Shown: positions 1 through 12,375, counted from the stretch's first letter. The stretch: 64,000 bases of DNA from Bretschneidera sinensis (GCA_023935145.1 CM043702.1:75696820-75760819), one strand, 5' to 3'. Made by a program: numbers and translations. The notes: generated by a model from the sequence alone, not told the origin.

Positions 1-1887
1 CTTCTTATCTTTGTGAACTTATTACATTCATGCATCTCTTCACCAAATTCTTTTTTATAAATATATAGCCATAATCTTCACCTCCTATGTCCTCCAAACC
101 AAAATTTACCTTCAAATATTTAAACTTCAAAAACATTTTTTAGGAGAGTTTATTAAAATAAATAACACAATTTCAGCTAATAAAGGAGGATGGTAGAAAG
201 AAGATGAAGATTGTGAAGATGACTACTCAAAGGAAGATCGTTTAACTGTTCAGATTAACGATTTACCAAGCGAAACTTTCATGGTGAGATATCTCCAAAC
301 TTTTTGGCTAAATCCCATTTAAATTTTAAATTCCAAAACATTTTCTCTTTCAAAGACTATGAAGAATAGTTTATTTATTTATGACAATATAATGTGGCCA
401 TATTGTAGTTTGTACTATATTAGTTGTTATCATATCATGACGACATTGTAGTTTGAATGTTATTCTACCTCTTTAGATGCATTGAGTTAAGGGTCTTTAT
501 AGTTCAAAATTTCAGTCACTTTTACGAATTTCAGTGTAGAATAATGTTACATTTATCAAATCTTTTGTTTGGTTAGACAGAGATGTTTCAGAGTACATAT
601 TCATACCTAAAATCTAACATGATGTTACTTATCTCTTAAACAAACTTGTAAAATTTGATAAATATCACCATACCCAAGTGTATTTTTTTTATTTAATTTT
701 ATTTTTGTTTTGGTGAAAAGAGATCCATTGGATCTATTGACCATATAATGGGATATAGTTTTTCTCATCCCTGATGTGAATGGAGTTTTATATCTAATCC
801 CTTGTACATTACAATTGACTTTGTCTACTAAGCTAATTGACACCCACGTACCCAACTGTATTTCAAATAACCATTTTAAACACTACATAGGCGATGTTTG
901 GTCTTGAATTTAATCCAGCTTAAATCTAACTTCTTAAATCTATGCAAAGCAAAATAACAAACGTCGCTGTAGTAGTTACCATAGAATTTTTAATTTGTTC
1001 TCAACATAGACATTGCAATTTCCACCAACATTTTTGCTCATGGGTTTTTTTGTCACCTAAATTTTAAATATAAATAAGAATTCCCTAACAACAAACATTA
1101 TAATGAAGAAAAAGGATTGGAATCAAGCTATTATCACCAAAATGATTTACAATGAAAGAAAATCCAAAACAAAGAGAGCTAGTGTAAAAAAAATATATGA
1201 TCTTATTAGATTCCCTCTCTTTTCTTTCTCTGTTGAATTCGAAGGAGATTAAAGTTGAGCCTGAACTGATCAGTCAAAGCTCAAACTACAGTTTGGCTCT
1301 ACTCTTGGCTGATCAGCTCAACTGCTTTGTCCCCGTCTGCAGGGAGTTTTTTTAAATACTTTAAAAGAATAATATTCCTTAACTCCATGATATAGATCAC
1401 TCTTGTTCTACAATTTTGCCTTGATATATTTAATCGTCATGTAAAGAAGAAAAACAAACATCTAAATTGTATAGCAAATAAGTCATCAGGAAGACCACAA
1501 GAAAAAGTTCAAAATTTCTTAACAGTGTATTTATAGTTTGATCATCTAATTGCTTTTTATTTTGATTTTATATGCCGGGTGAATTTGTTTGATCGGATGC
1601 AGCGCACATTTGGAGGATATATATTGGCATATAATTACTTATTTGGTTTTGCTTGGCGATCCTTGAATTTTATATTTTATAAATTTGGATTGAAATCCAA
1701 TGTTGAAATTGATCGTCATATGTACGTGTAGTTGGTATTTTCAGTACTTAATCATTTCATTTATGATTCTCCATTTTGTAATAGATGATAAATGTGCTTC
1801 TTTTCTTAATCTATCTAGTATATGTTAATAAATTTTGTTATTATGTAAATATGGTTTGTTTTTTATTTGATATGCATACTTTTAAGC
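1..1887. other. AT-rich intergenic DNA, no gene recognised
   Basis: No long open frame and no recognisable domain on either strand. The only coding-like hint is at 177-283 (+): a tttcag acceptor-like site, then a short frame rich in Asp/Glu/Lys that reads DLPSETFM up to a GT donor (gtgaga at 284). It contains one stop codon near its start. This could be a fossil exon or chance; it is too short to assign. Confidence 0.4.
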
Positions 1888-2364
1888 AGTATATTATATA
1901 TAAAAAAAAAAATTGGAATTTTTCGCAAGGATTTTTGTCGTTGTGAAAGAACTGTCATAACAACTTTGTGGTTATTAAATAGTCGTTGTAATATGATCTT
2001 TGTTGCAATTGGTTTTTTGCAAGAACCATATAATCGTTGCAATAGGGATTTTGCAGTGACATAGTCGTTGTTGCGATAGGATCTTATGCAATAAATTTTC
2101 GGATTGTTGCAAAAGGGCTCACATATCGAAACAAATTTTTTGTTGCCAAATAATATTATATGTGATTAATAAAACTGATTTGTAGTACCGACAAATATTG
2201 TTGCATTAGGACCACTTTTTCACAACGAACAATAGTCGTTGTGGGACTTTTTGCTACAGAGTTGATCACAACGACAAAAGTCATTGCGAATAGTATTTTT
2301 GCAACGACTTTTGACTTTTTGCAAGGACTTTTTTAGTTGTGAAAAGTCAACTTTCTTGTATTGT
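1888..2364. mobile_element. Non-autonomous CACTA-like element (subterminal repeat block)
   Basis: The block is built from many degenerate copies, in both orientations, of a motif like tttgcaacgactttt / gtcgttgcaaaa (for example 1921-1945, 2018-2045, 2100-2115, 2270-2345). The right end reads ctttcttgtattgtag, close to the inverted form of the plant CACTA terminus CACTACAAGAAA with a one-base insertion. The left end (cagtatattatata followed by an A-run) is more decayed. Dense subterminal repeats of this kind are a known feature of plant En/Spm-type elements, where they bind the TnpA-type protein. No transposase is inside. Exact ends and the 3-bp target duplication could not be fixed. The small + strand frame at 1867-2064 is a translation of these repeats, not a gene. 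Confidence 0.55.
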
Positions 2365-2689
2365 AGATGAAATTAAGTCCAAAAGAATGATTTATTATGG
2401 AGGGAACAAATTTGTTCACCGGTAGAAGGTATGGAGCTCGAAGTAACATACCACTAGTAAGTCTAAGTCACCCACAAAAATTGTCTTGCACGATGAAAAG
2501 AATGTGATAAACCAAGAATTTGCAATTTGATACTAAACTTACTAACTCTTTAAGACCTAGCTAATTGGCATAATGACAGATCAAGTGCTCAATATTGTCA
2601 AAGGGAATAAAACAGTACAAGAAACAAGTCAAATAATCGCCCGCCCTTTTAAGTGCCAAAAAATAAATTTTCAATGCAAACACGGGTAA

Positions 2690-3015
2690 GATATGTTTGG
2701 TATTTTAAAGTGTCGAAAGTAGTTTATTTTGTGGCTTTTATAAATACCGAAATTTATATTGAAGATATTAATTTTAAATAGTTTTCTCCACTATAAAGTG
2801 CTGAACAATTTTAAATATTTCGATAGTTCAAAATGCTGAAAAATAAAAAAACCTTTCAACACTATTTAGTGCCACTTTGCGCTCAAAATTATATGCCTAA
2901 AAAACTATTAGCATGTTCTAATGCCAAAATTGAATAGCTTTTCCACAGTGTTATCATATTTGTTTGACTAACAACAATTTTCATTTTGTGGTGCTTATAA
3001 TCGCGGTAAATCATT
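2690..3015. repeat. Second degenerate subterminal-repeat block
   Basis: A 325-bp stretch contains dispersed, diverged copies in both orientations of a motif like aaagtgctgaaa / tttagtgccact (around 2709, 2745, 2796, 2830, 2865, 2990), interleaved with A/T runs. The organisation resembles the ends of non-autonomous CACTA elements, but the motif differs from the block at 1888-2364 and no clear terminal inverted repeat was found. It could also be a decayed MITE or hairpin element. Confidence 0.35.
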
Positions 3016-4689
3016 TATCTTTTTTTATATACATCATTATTATATGCCTAAACCTAAAATCTTAAATCAATAATCCTCTTGCGAGACATTTATAATCGTT
3101 CAAGAAACCAAGACAAAAATTAAAACATACAATAATATTCATTGCAAATATTTTTATATAATAATTTTAAAGTTACCATTACAAAAGTTCTAAATACTTC
3201 ATTCTTAACAGAGCATAATTCATCATTGACACAAAGTGTAATTAGATACTAAAGCATATGAGTACAAAATAGAATAGATAGTACGATAAAAGAGTACATA
3301 ATAGAATAGATAATACAATAAAAAGTACAATGCATGCTTGGTTACAATGACATATTGTGGTCTTCGTATGGTGTTCAAGTTTTTTAAAACAAATTGTACT
3401 CTGTATCTGCAGTGAAAAAAAACTTTCATGAGTGTTTTTTTAACTAGAAAAAGAAATTTATTAATAACTTGAGTAGATTCATAAGTAAAATCTTTGAAAT
3501 TAATAACCCCAAAGATACAAGCATAAAAATCCCCAAAACAAAAAGTATTAATGGAAATCTGCTAACCAAAAATCTCAATATCTTGTACAGACGAGCATTA
3601 ATTAGTTAGAATTCTTTTATAGTTGGGGCATGAAGGCTACACACTACATAAGATATTTTGATAACAGTATACAGCGGTTTGGAAAGAAAAAAAAAGCAAG
3701 AGAGAGTCATTAAAAGAGGAAAATGTAAAGGCAACAGCACAGACTGTCTGCTGGCAGCCAGATTTAGCTTACATGAACAAAAATCAAACATTGACATACA
3801 TCTTAAAGAAAAACAGAGAATTCCACAACTCACTCATTACTGACCAAATATCCAGATAATAAAAAGTTTATAACATATTCTAACTGAATTTATAAAACCA
3901 TATTTTTCTCATGAATATATATATCCAGAAATCCAAAGCATTTAAACAATTGTTAAGGGTCAAATACATATCTGGAAGTCCAGATCACTTAAATAGTATA
4001 CTCCATCTATAGCAGAAATTTAAGAAAATACTACACTAGAAATTTAAAAGGCACCCCATAACAAAACAAAAGCAATAACCAACTTTGGCAACCCCATTTG
4101 AAGCAAAAGATCAAAGCTTCAAAACACACCTAGCTAGACACATCATAATGTTTAGAAACCATTGGAACAAACTGGACACATCAAAGCAGCACCAACTTGC
4201 CCAAAAACCGTAACAACAAACCAGGCATGCTTGAACCCAACAGTTTTAGAAACTACCACCACCAAATCAAAACATAGACCAGAAACAAAACTTCACCCTT
4301 AGCACCAAAAAATAAATAAATAAGTAAAATCAGGATAGTACATTAAAACTAAAAAACACTACTTTTGAATAACAATACCAAAAGACTGAAAAAACTCTTT
4401 AGAGAATCCAAGCAACCAAACAACGTATATGTTCATTGAAACATGGAAACAAACAACTAAAGAGCCTATCCTAAACTCAACTAATATTTTTCTAATTGAA
4501 CACCCATTGAAGTAAACAACAAAACAGAACACCATCAGCACATGACCAACACACTAAAAGATATGAAAAGAAAAACCCAACCACACATATCAATCTCCAT
4601 AATAGTAAATAATTAAAACATACGAGTAATTCTCAAGTTATCATATAAAATACTAAGAAAACTATACATTTACCTTCGCACTTACTACA
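3016..4689. other. Intergenic stretch, nothing recognised
   Basis: AT-rich sequence with short A-runs. The small frames here (for example 3223-3429, 3606-3843, 4359-4541) show no motif, are low in complexity and lie in opposite directions on the same bases. I see no feature I can support. Confidence 0.5.
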
Positions 4690-6308
4690 TCAATGAAACA
4701 AAAGACCAAAGTCTCCGGAAGATACACTAAGTCTTTCCAACAAAGAGCCAAATTGTTCAACTTTTGACTGCATTTCGACCATGTTAGTTTCCATCCCATG
4801 TATGTTTTTCTCATTCTTGGATATCTTACTCTCGTAGTTGTCTTTCATGGCTTACATCTACTCTTTTTGCCTATGCACATCCTCACTAGCAACTGAGCCT
4901 TCTTGCCCCATAGTGTTGATATGGGTTTACATTCCAAGCATTTTAGATGGAGTTGGCCCAACACCAAAACCTCTCACTTGTCCATCTCTCTCTGGCCCTA
5001 TAATTTCTGTGAACACTTCTTGTTCTGCTTCCACACGGGTAACATCATCGAAAGTTTTAGAAATACTTGCATGTTCATTCAAAGCTATTGTAGTCCTTTC
5101 CCACATTAAAGACCAAAAATAGAAAATAAAAATATCAGTGATAACAATTACGAGTAATAAATGAAAATTGGTTCATAGTTGGGTAGGAAACTACCCTCTT
5201 TCTCTCTAGTTGAATACCTCCATCTCTTATTCCTTATTTTGGCAAATGAATACACTCAATGAAGTAAGCAATATACTTTTCCTTGCTCACAACCACATAA
5301 AAAAATACAATAGGACAATATATTCACATGACAGCAACATGCGTAGACAAAAGACCTAACTTGCAGTATAAGTTAGTTGAAATAATAAATAAATCCATCT
5401 AGTAGTAAGTCTGTAAACAGTTTATTTCCATGTTTTTTGAAAACATAGAAATACAAGTGAAGAAAACAAATACCAAAGATGCTCTAAAATGGCCATTGAG
5501 GGGAACTGTAGTGTTTGGTTACAAACTTGACATTGACTCATAGAGTTAAAAATTTGTGATATAAAATGAATCAAATAATGGTGTCTCTTTTCTCCTATTG
5601 ATTCTAAGATCATGTATAGCCCATTTAAGTATGTGGTATCAAAAGCAATAAATTAGAATGACCTTTACAAGAAACTTATTGCCAATGTTGACTCTCTATA
5701 ATGCTTTTTGTTTAATACAAAGTATGTTTAAAGTTAACAAAAAAAAAAAGATTATTGAGTTCTATTTTACAGGGTCATTAGTGCCATGTTCATGTTAGGA
5801 GTGATGACTCTAGAAGCACACCTTAAAGGTCAATTTAAAGTCAAATTCTACATAAATATAATGAAAATATCAATGATCACAATTAAGAGTAATAAATGTA
5901 ATTATAAAAATCAATAGGGGTCATATACTGTGAATTAATTCTTGAGAACATACCATGAACACTTGAGATGCCTCTTCAGAGTACCTCTCATCTTTATGCC
6001 CATGGGTTATTACAAAAAACTCAATACGACCTGGCTCTCTCCTATGCTTAGCTATCTGTAAAGCCCCTGTATGAAAAAATTTAAATGTGTCAAGTTATAA
6101 AATGAGAAGCTCATCGAATAAACAATGAACAATTTCCCAAAATATATAAATAATGCTACAAATAACTAAGGAGGTAAAGAATTGAATAAGAAATAATATA
6201 AAAAGAGGAAAAAAATAACTAATGGACAAATTCATCCATTTCTCTAGAAAAACTTTTTGAGGCCATTGTATGAGGATATTTTTTGCACCTCTCGTGCTTT
6301 TTTACCTA
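4690..6308 (-). pseudogene. Split CACTA (En/Spm, Ptta-type) transposase-associated gene, Transposase_24-like
   Basis: Read on the minus strand, three exon-like pieces follow the order of the plant Ptta/En/Spm transposase domain (Pfam Transposase_24). Piece 1 (about 6227-6308) contains PHTMASKSFSRE, the family's HT-x-GSKSF signature. Piece 2 (about 5953-6068) starts after a tttttcatacag acceptor, reads GRIEFFVITHGHKD and ends at a GT donor (gtatgt). Piece 3 (about 4690-5110) contains EVFTEIIGPERDGQVRGFG, the family's conserved C-terminal block, followed by a Lys/Glu-rich coiled-coil-like tail. Stop codons interrupt the tail after GPTPSKMLGM and twice before MKDNYESK. In intact elements this type of protein binds CACTA ends. 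The splice sites look usable, but stops in piece 3 make this a dead copy or an old fragment. The identity is read by eye from motifs. Confidence 0.7.
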
Positions 6309-6380
6309 TAACATAAAAATTCTACCAGACAACTAAAAGTAAGAAAAAAACGTAAATATCAACAATTGTTTACAAGAAGA

Positions 6381-6382
<2 letters not shown>

Positions 6383-6427
<45 letters not shown>
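6383..6427. repeat. (AT)n microsatellite
   Basis: About 22 AT dinucleotides with one interruption (atacat). Simple sequence, no further function visible. Confidence 0.95.
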
Positions 6428-6428
6428 G

Positions 6429-8584
6429 CATGAATAAATTCCATGTCTTAATTTCCAAAGTTTTCCATAAAGAAAGCATGAATAAATGAAACTAAAGATA
6501 GCTAGCAAAATTTAATACAAATCACCAAATATAATAGTTAGAACTAACAAATATTGTTTTGTAGAGTAAAAGATAGTAATTTACTAAAATTAAAAGGTTT
6601 GATCTCTTCTTCTCTCTCAGCATACATACACAATTGGGATAGTAAATCTAAAGATAAACTAAATATCAAAGGTTATGCAAAACTTGTGATTCGCGTAATC
6701 CTAACCCCCTCCCTTCAAAAAAGTTTGTTGTTATGCTTCACATTCAATCATGTCACTCAATTGAACTACTTAAGCAATGGAAAATTTTGTGGACATGTAA
6801 TGCATTTTTTTTTACATTCCAAATAATTTATTAATTCAATAAAGCATGCATGATGTGCACTTACATTTGAAACAGAATAGTTTTTTTTTATTATAAAAGT
6901 AGAAAATTCAATTACAAACTGAAAAGAAGGTGCAATGATGGTTTGTAAATTGCTAAACAAATACCACTTTTCACAAGTGAATCCTATCATTAGAATGCAA
7001 TTCACTCTAGCAAGCCCTTCAAGTCTAATCCTAAAGAATCACTCTCTTTTCCCATTTCTCTCTTAGACTCAAACATTTCTCATCATTCAACCCTTTAGAG
7101 AGCTACAATAGAAGACTATGGATATTAAAGTCCTTAGATTAGTAATAAATGCTAAAGAATTTTAATTTTCTATTCTTATGATTAGATTTCACTTCTTTCC
7201 TCTTAAGTTTCCATAAAATAACCTTAAAGGAACTTGATCCAGAAATTAAAGGAAAATACAAATCAAAGAAAGTGAATCACACTATGCACAATCCTTTTTG
7301 TAGGTAGTTTACCATCTCATCCAATAGTTGTGCTTTATGATCCCCCACAGAAAACCAAAATCTTCCCTATTCCAAATTTCAGTATCACCCTTCAATCAAT
7401 TTAATTTCTAACCATATCAAAACAAGTAGTTCTTAGAAAATTGTAATATTATACCAAGTAAAAACTCATCAGCTCTAAGTTATAGATTTTTAAACGTAAA
7501 AAGGTTTTTTCATGCCACACCTAAAAACTAATTAAAAAGTATGATATATCACTTGAGTTGATAGAATGGTTCATGTTAGTTCATGCCATCTAAAGAAACA
7601 AATAAATCAAAAGAGAGAAGCTAATCAATGGAGGGTGATGTTTACAGAGATAACAAAATCATGGTTGAGTTGAATCATTCAACAAAATTATTTCTTTTAG
7701 GACCTAAAACTAAAATACCCACATCTCCAACTGTAAAAGCATATTTTATCAAACTGAACCATTCAAATCATCAAGAATTGGTTCAAAAATTAATTTTCTA
7801 TTTCTTTTTGTTCTGTTTCATTTTACCAAATTGAACCATTTAAATCATCAAGAACATGGTAAAAAAATAAAAATCAAATGAAAATCAAAGTAAAAAAAAA
7901 TAGGTTGAGCCTAACACTGCAACCCCAATAGCAGATACATATTATACACAACATCACCAAACAACAAAGTAGATACGGATAAATACCTCACTAAGAGACA
8001 AGGAAACAGACAAGCACAAAACAACCATAAAGAACATTAAGCGTTTTGTTTTCAAATTTCAAGAGAATATATCGACGAACCTGTGTTTGCTTTCTTTCTA
8101 TCTCTTTCTCCTCTACCCTAGTCATATGTAGTAAAAAGATTTGTACTAAAATCTAAATGACCTTAGATATAATAGCTATATGATAAAAGTCTCTGCACTT
8201 TATTATTAAGTTCTCAAACTTGAAAACATTTTTTTTATGAAAAACTTTTTTTTCTTCTCCTAAGACTCTGTCATAATTGTTCTGGTTAATATTCCGAAAT
8301 AAAATATAATAAGAGACAGAGGTCCCAAACATCAGAAGGAAAGGTAAAAAATAAGAAGGGTATCCAATTTCCTTATGGAGCCAATGAACATAACTTTTTT
8401 GGGTACATAGGATTTACATCTAAGATCTGTATCCTTTAACCTACCCAACCACCTGAGTTAAAAGACTAAGTGGCAGCCAAAGAACAATTTCAACATCCTC
8501 TCACAAGTTTATTCACTATCAGGCATTCATTTGGATAAACAAAGAAACTTCATTATCCAAATATATATTATCATGTATGATTAC
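6429..8584. other. Intergenic stretch, nothing recognised
   Basis: AT-rich, with small frames (6554-6826, 6766-7005, 7628-7834) lacking any domain motif. I looked for downstream exons of the carboxypeptidase fragment (the PGCSS active-site block expected after WLNGG) on the minus strand here and did not find them. Confidence 0.45.
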
Positions 8585-8759
8585 CTCAATTAAGCCAAAA
8601 CACAGATGGTTTTTCATCAGGGAGATTCATGGCCTCATAAAATGAGAAAAAGAGCGTACTCCCATTGTTTTCATTTACAGTGACATAGCCAGCATAATGC
8701 CTGAACCTGAAGTCTATATAAAGCTGGCCAAGTAAGCTAGTTATACAATCATCATTCGC
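8585..8759 (-). pseudogene. Serine carboxypeptidase-like (SCPL) exon fragment
   Basis: On the minus strand a 58-codon frame reads ...LLGQ, then FRHYAGYVTVNE, then FYEAMNLPDEKPSVFWLN, which is the conserved N-terminal region of plant serine carboxypeptidase-like proteins (family S10: GQ-P-x4-hYaGYVTVNe, then ALFYWFfEA, then PLVLWLNGGPGCSS). These are secreted or vacuolar peptidases or acyltransferases. The exon ends in a GT donor at 8584-8583, exactly where SCPL genes split the second Gly of WLNGG. The first Gly codon of that motif is TGA here, consistent with a single base change from GGA, so the frame is broken one codon before the donor. No exon carrying the catalytic Ser (PGCSS) or the Asp/His of the triad was found on the downstream side, and no signal peptide upstream. 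It lies about 230 bp from a chromovirus integrase remnant. A transposon-captured or relic exon is likely. Confidence 0.85.
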
Positions 8760-8989
8760 CAATGAATTATACCCTATTGACTAACCCATTTCCACTGTCT
8801 AAAACCCGAAACAGTCTCCACATATATGAGCATTTTAAGAACCCAAGTGAGAAGAATTGATACCTTGATTATGTTAGGAATTATTTTATGCAAAAACAAT
8901 TGAAGAGGTCACTGTTTTGAGTAAGTGATCAATTCCTAGAAATTCTTGATGGAATTTCTCTTAAAAATTCTTTAATATCCTTCACTCTT

Positions 8990-10236
8990 GATCTTATAAG
9001 TATTGATACCATCTAGAGCTAAAAGAGTAGCCTGTGAAGTTGAGATCGATCTTGTGAGTGGCTTAAGTTTGGATATATGGAAGATATGAAGTATTTTTCT
9101 TTCCTTTGGTAAGTTTAGCTTGTAAGCTACCTTCCTAACTATATCTAGAATCTGATATGGCCCAAAGTACTTTTTGCTCAGTTTATTGTTAGGTCTATAG
9201 GCTACAGATGTTTGTCTGTAGGGCTACAACTTGACAAGTACCCAATCACCAACATTGAATGATAATTTCTTTCTATGTTTATCTACTTGAGCTTTCATCA
9301 TAGACTGAGCTTAGAGCAAGCTACTCTTTAGTTGCAATAAGAGCTCAGTTCTTATTGTCAGAATGTGGTCCACAACTTCCACATTAGTGGACTCCTTGAT
9401 GTATTCTGGAACACAGGAAGAAAGTATCCCATATACTACTTCAAAAGAGTCATGCCAATAGTTAAGTGATACATTATGTTATACCAGAGTTCAGTCCAAG
9501 GTAAGTAATTGGTCCACAGTTTAGGATGATAATGCATAAAAGCCCTTAAGTATTGTTCTGAGCATCCGTTAAGGACTTCAGTTTATAGATCAATTTTTGG
9601 ATGGTAAGAGAAGCTCATGCTGAGAGTAGTTCTACTTAAAATGAATAGTTATCTTTATAATCTATTGAGGAAGATTGAATCTCTATCAGATATTATAGTT
9701 TTGGGAAACCCATAGTCTGTCAATGACTACAATGGCAACAGAACATCCCTTTGATAATGGTAGAACAGTGATAAAGTCCATGGAGACATCTTTCCAAATT
9801 TTCTTTGAAACAAGTAAGGGCTGTAAAAATCCTACAGGCTTTGTTGTAGGGTACTTCATATATTGGCAATACAAATAACTCTTGACAAACTCTTGAACCT
9901 CCTTATTCATGTATAGCCAAAAAAAGTTTACCGATAGCCTCAAGTAAGTTCTAAGCACTCTAGAATGGCCTCCCATTAGAGAAGAGTGAAATTAAGTAAT
10001 TAAGGTAGTCCTTAACTTAGAAGTGGAGCTTATTTTATGCTTGCCTTTTTGGTATAACAAGCCATATGTGACTAAATAATCCTTGTGTAGAGGGGCACCA
10101 TTAGTAATAGCTTCATGAATAGCAATTAACATTGGATCCTTATTGTTCTTTTCTCTGAGTTGTGGATCAATGTCAAAAATAGGCTTGGGGATTGTCATTA
10201 ACTCTTGTTTAGTTTGAATAGACCAAGAATTTGTAT
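8990..10236 (-). pseudogene. Ty3-gypsy chromovirus integrase fragment
   Basis: On the minus strand, from high to low coordinate: an N-terminal zinc-binding region with GGHSRVLRTYLRL and CQYMKYP (HHCC finger, with one Cys replaced: SYLYCQ instead of C-x2-CQ); the integrase core start DVSMDFITVLP with the first catalytic Asp; a degraded core (9350-9680); and the C-terminal region with VGDWVLVKL and KYFGPYQILD at 9090-9260, typical of chromovirus integrases (GPF-type module). Frameshifts and stops separate these blocks. The element is cut at 10,236 by LTR A, and its RT/RNase H half is not seen next to it. The integrase motifs resemble the separate copy at 62.9-64 kb, so both may come from one family. 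The exact clade is uncertain. Confidence 0.85.
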
Positions 10237-11021
10237 TGTTACGACCCATCTTGGGTTGGCCACCCCTGAGACGGTATTGTCACATTTTGAAAATCCAAGC
10301 ACGAACATATATGCAACAATAAAAATAAAGTAATTGCAATTATTTACATCATTCCTCAACATAGGGGAGATATATCATTCAGATCTCGACTTAAACATTT
10401 TATACAACATAAAATGCATGAATATTTACAAATAAATTTTTATTTTATTTTCTCATTAGTCTGAAGATGTGGACACGTACGTGGCTAACAGAAAAATAAT
10501 TTTGTCTGAACCTCAACTCACCAAACTATCTGTCCTACCTGCGACCTGAAATCATTGTACAATGAGAAGTAAGCTTCATAAGCTCATTGAATTAAATTTA
10601 CTAGAAGTATTCAAATAGTATTTTAATATTTAATCATTTATATCTCATGAATCTTGACAATAGCATTTCATAATCACTACACATATCATAAGTCTCATTC
10701 TCTATCAATCTCTTCATCTTATATATTTGTTCACCTTAAAACCATCAATTATCTCATAATTACCTCGTTATGAGGTTCACAGCATAAAGTCTACAATTTA
10801 GATGGTTCTTATATATCATACTTCTATGTTTCTTTCTCATCATAACTGTCTCTCTATGAGACTCATTCATTAATGAAATCAATAACAAACAACACTTCAG
10901 CAATTCAGTAATGAAATATATATTTAAAACAGATGCAATGCATGAATTATTATTATGGAACGTCTTCCCCTATGTCGACATGTTTTTATCTTAGACCAGC
11001 CCCCTCCTGATTCTTTTATTT

Positions 11022-11154
11022 CCAGCATATACCGGTTATCACGATATTTATTTTCAGCATATACTGGCTGTCACAGTTTTCATTTATTTCCAGCATATAC
11101 AGGCTATCACGGTTTTCCTTTATTTCCAGCATATACCAGCTGTCACGGTTTTTC
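11022..11154. repeat. LTR-internal minisatellite, about 4 x 32-36 bp
   Basis: Four diverged direct copies starting with ccagcatatac (about 11,022, 11,054, 11,090 and 11,126), each followed by a variant of ggctatcacggtttt. It sits at the same LTR position as the minisatellites at 18,615 and 27,365, but with a different unit. Confidence 0.8.
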
Positions 11155-12116
11155 AATTAGACCGGCTCCCTCTCAGTTATTTTATTTCATGCATATGTAT
11201 ATGAACAATGATATGAAATATGTAAATGAACAATAACATAAAAACAAACATGAATTCAAATATTTAAATTAGTTATCCTGATTATTCTTAAATTATTATT
11301 TGAAAAATTTCACTAAATTCCTCTCCTCGTAAATCACATCAAATCATCAATCATAGCATGTCAAGATCCACTAAATTTCATCTCCTCATAAATCGTATCA
11401 AAATATCAACCATAGCTCATCAAGAATTTCACTTATCCCTTTTATTATTAAATCAACTTATTATTCCAAAAATATTATTTCTCATAAAATAATTCTCTAC
11501 ACAAATTATTTCTATCACACCTATTAACCAATTTTCATCTATCACCCAAGCATAAGTCAATAATTTATTCTAATATTATCACTAGATATTTCATATTTAT
11601 CTTGATTACTTAATGTAAAACTAACTCACCACGTAGCACTTAGAGCTACCCGTGGATCACCTCCTTGCCTTTCTTGCTCCTCTCAGCAATTTTCCCCGGT
11701 TGCTGATCGTCAATACTTGACATAATATTTATATTAAAATTTCTAATATATTCTTCAATTCTTCCATAATTCACACCCTTTGAAAATTCCCACTTTGAAT
11801 TCCGAGAATTTCATGTATGCTAAATTTCAAAAATAAACTTCACGTTATTACCTTATGTTTTTCTTAGAGCTTCCCATGATTCTCTATGAAATTCTCCCAT
11901 AAACCCTTCAAAATTTTACTCTTTCAACCTTCCTTTCGGTTTCCAAGTGTTTAAAGAAATAAAGTAATTTAGATTTGAGATTGAAGAAAACCAAATAGGA
12001 TTTGGAAAACTAATAAAAAAAATTTCAATATATAAAACATTTTTAAACGGCAGTCATTGCTTTTCACTGTTTCAAATTGAACAGCTGCATAACATGCAGT
12101 ATAATTTACCCAAAGT

Positions 12117-12144
12117 TGCAACTCCTGAACTTCCAGGTGTTGCA
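12117..12144. promoter_or_regulatory. Imperfect hairpin in LTR A
   Basis: Inverted repeat with arms tgcaactcctg and ccaggtgttgca (a mismatch in the arms). It is the decayed counterpart of the near-perfect hairpin at 24,615-24,644 and lies upstream, in element sense, of the TATA-like stretch near 12,030 (ttcaatatataaaac on the plus strand). Confidence 0.6.
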
Positions 12145-12375
12145 CGATTTTTTTTCTTTTTTTTTTCCTTTTTCCTTTTTCCTTATTCTAGACGATTTTT
12201 TTTTTCCTTTTTCTTTACACCACCATGCATCATTTTTTTTAATTGTTTTATAAAAATTAAATCTTTCACATATATATATACATATATACATACGTACATA
12301 TATATATTATTTTAACTGCATGTCATATTTATTAAATTACTTCTTTACCCTTTCTTTACGAATATGGGTATTACA

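Larger units (their letters stand above)
10237..12375 (-). repeat. Copy A, 3' LTR (Tekay/Del-like family, minus orientation)
   Basis: A 2.1-kb LTR bounded by tgttacgaccc on the left and gggtattaca on the right (in element sense TGTAATACCC...GTAACA, a TG..CA LTR). Just inside its right end (12,376 on) lies the complement of the AAATTTC-ACGAAATTTTTGTAAGG tail that precedes the 3' LTR in Tekay-type elements, so the element is minus-strand and this is its 3' LTR. The same LTR recurs at 16,685, 17,833, 24,129 and 25,993. It contains a minisatellite (11,022-11,154), a conserved block reading cacgtagcacttagagctac near 11,630, and an inverted repeat at 12,117-12,144. Confidence 0.88.

Noticed and set aside
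1867..2064. 65-codon frame with Cys/Asn-rich repeats
   Set aside because: Translation of CACTA subterminal repeats.
7628..7834. 68-codon plus-strand frame with hydrophobic end
   Set aside because: No motif, AT-rich, ends in a Phe/Leu run from T-runs.
10955..11236. 93-codon frame with repeated FPAYTGYHG-like units
   Set aside because: It is a translation of the minisatellite inside LTR A; the repeat is not conserved as protein in the other LTR copies.
12094..12315. Phe/Tyr-rich frame resembling a membrane protein
   Set aside because: Translation of T-runs and an AT microsatellite at the edge of LTR A.
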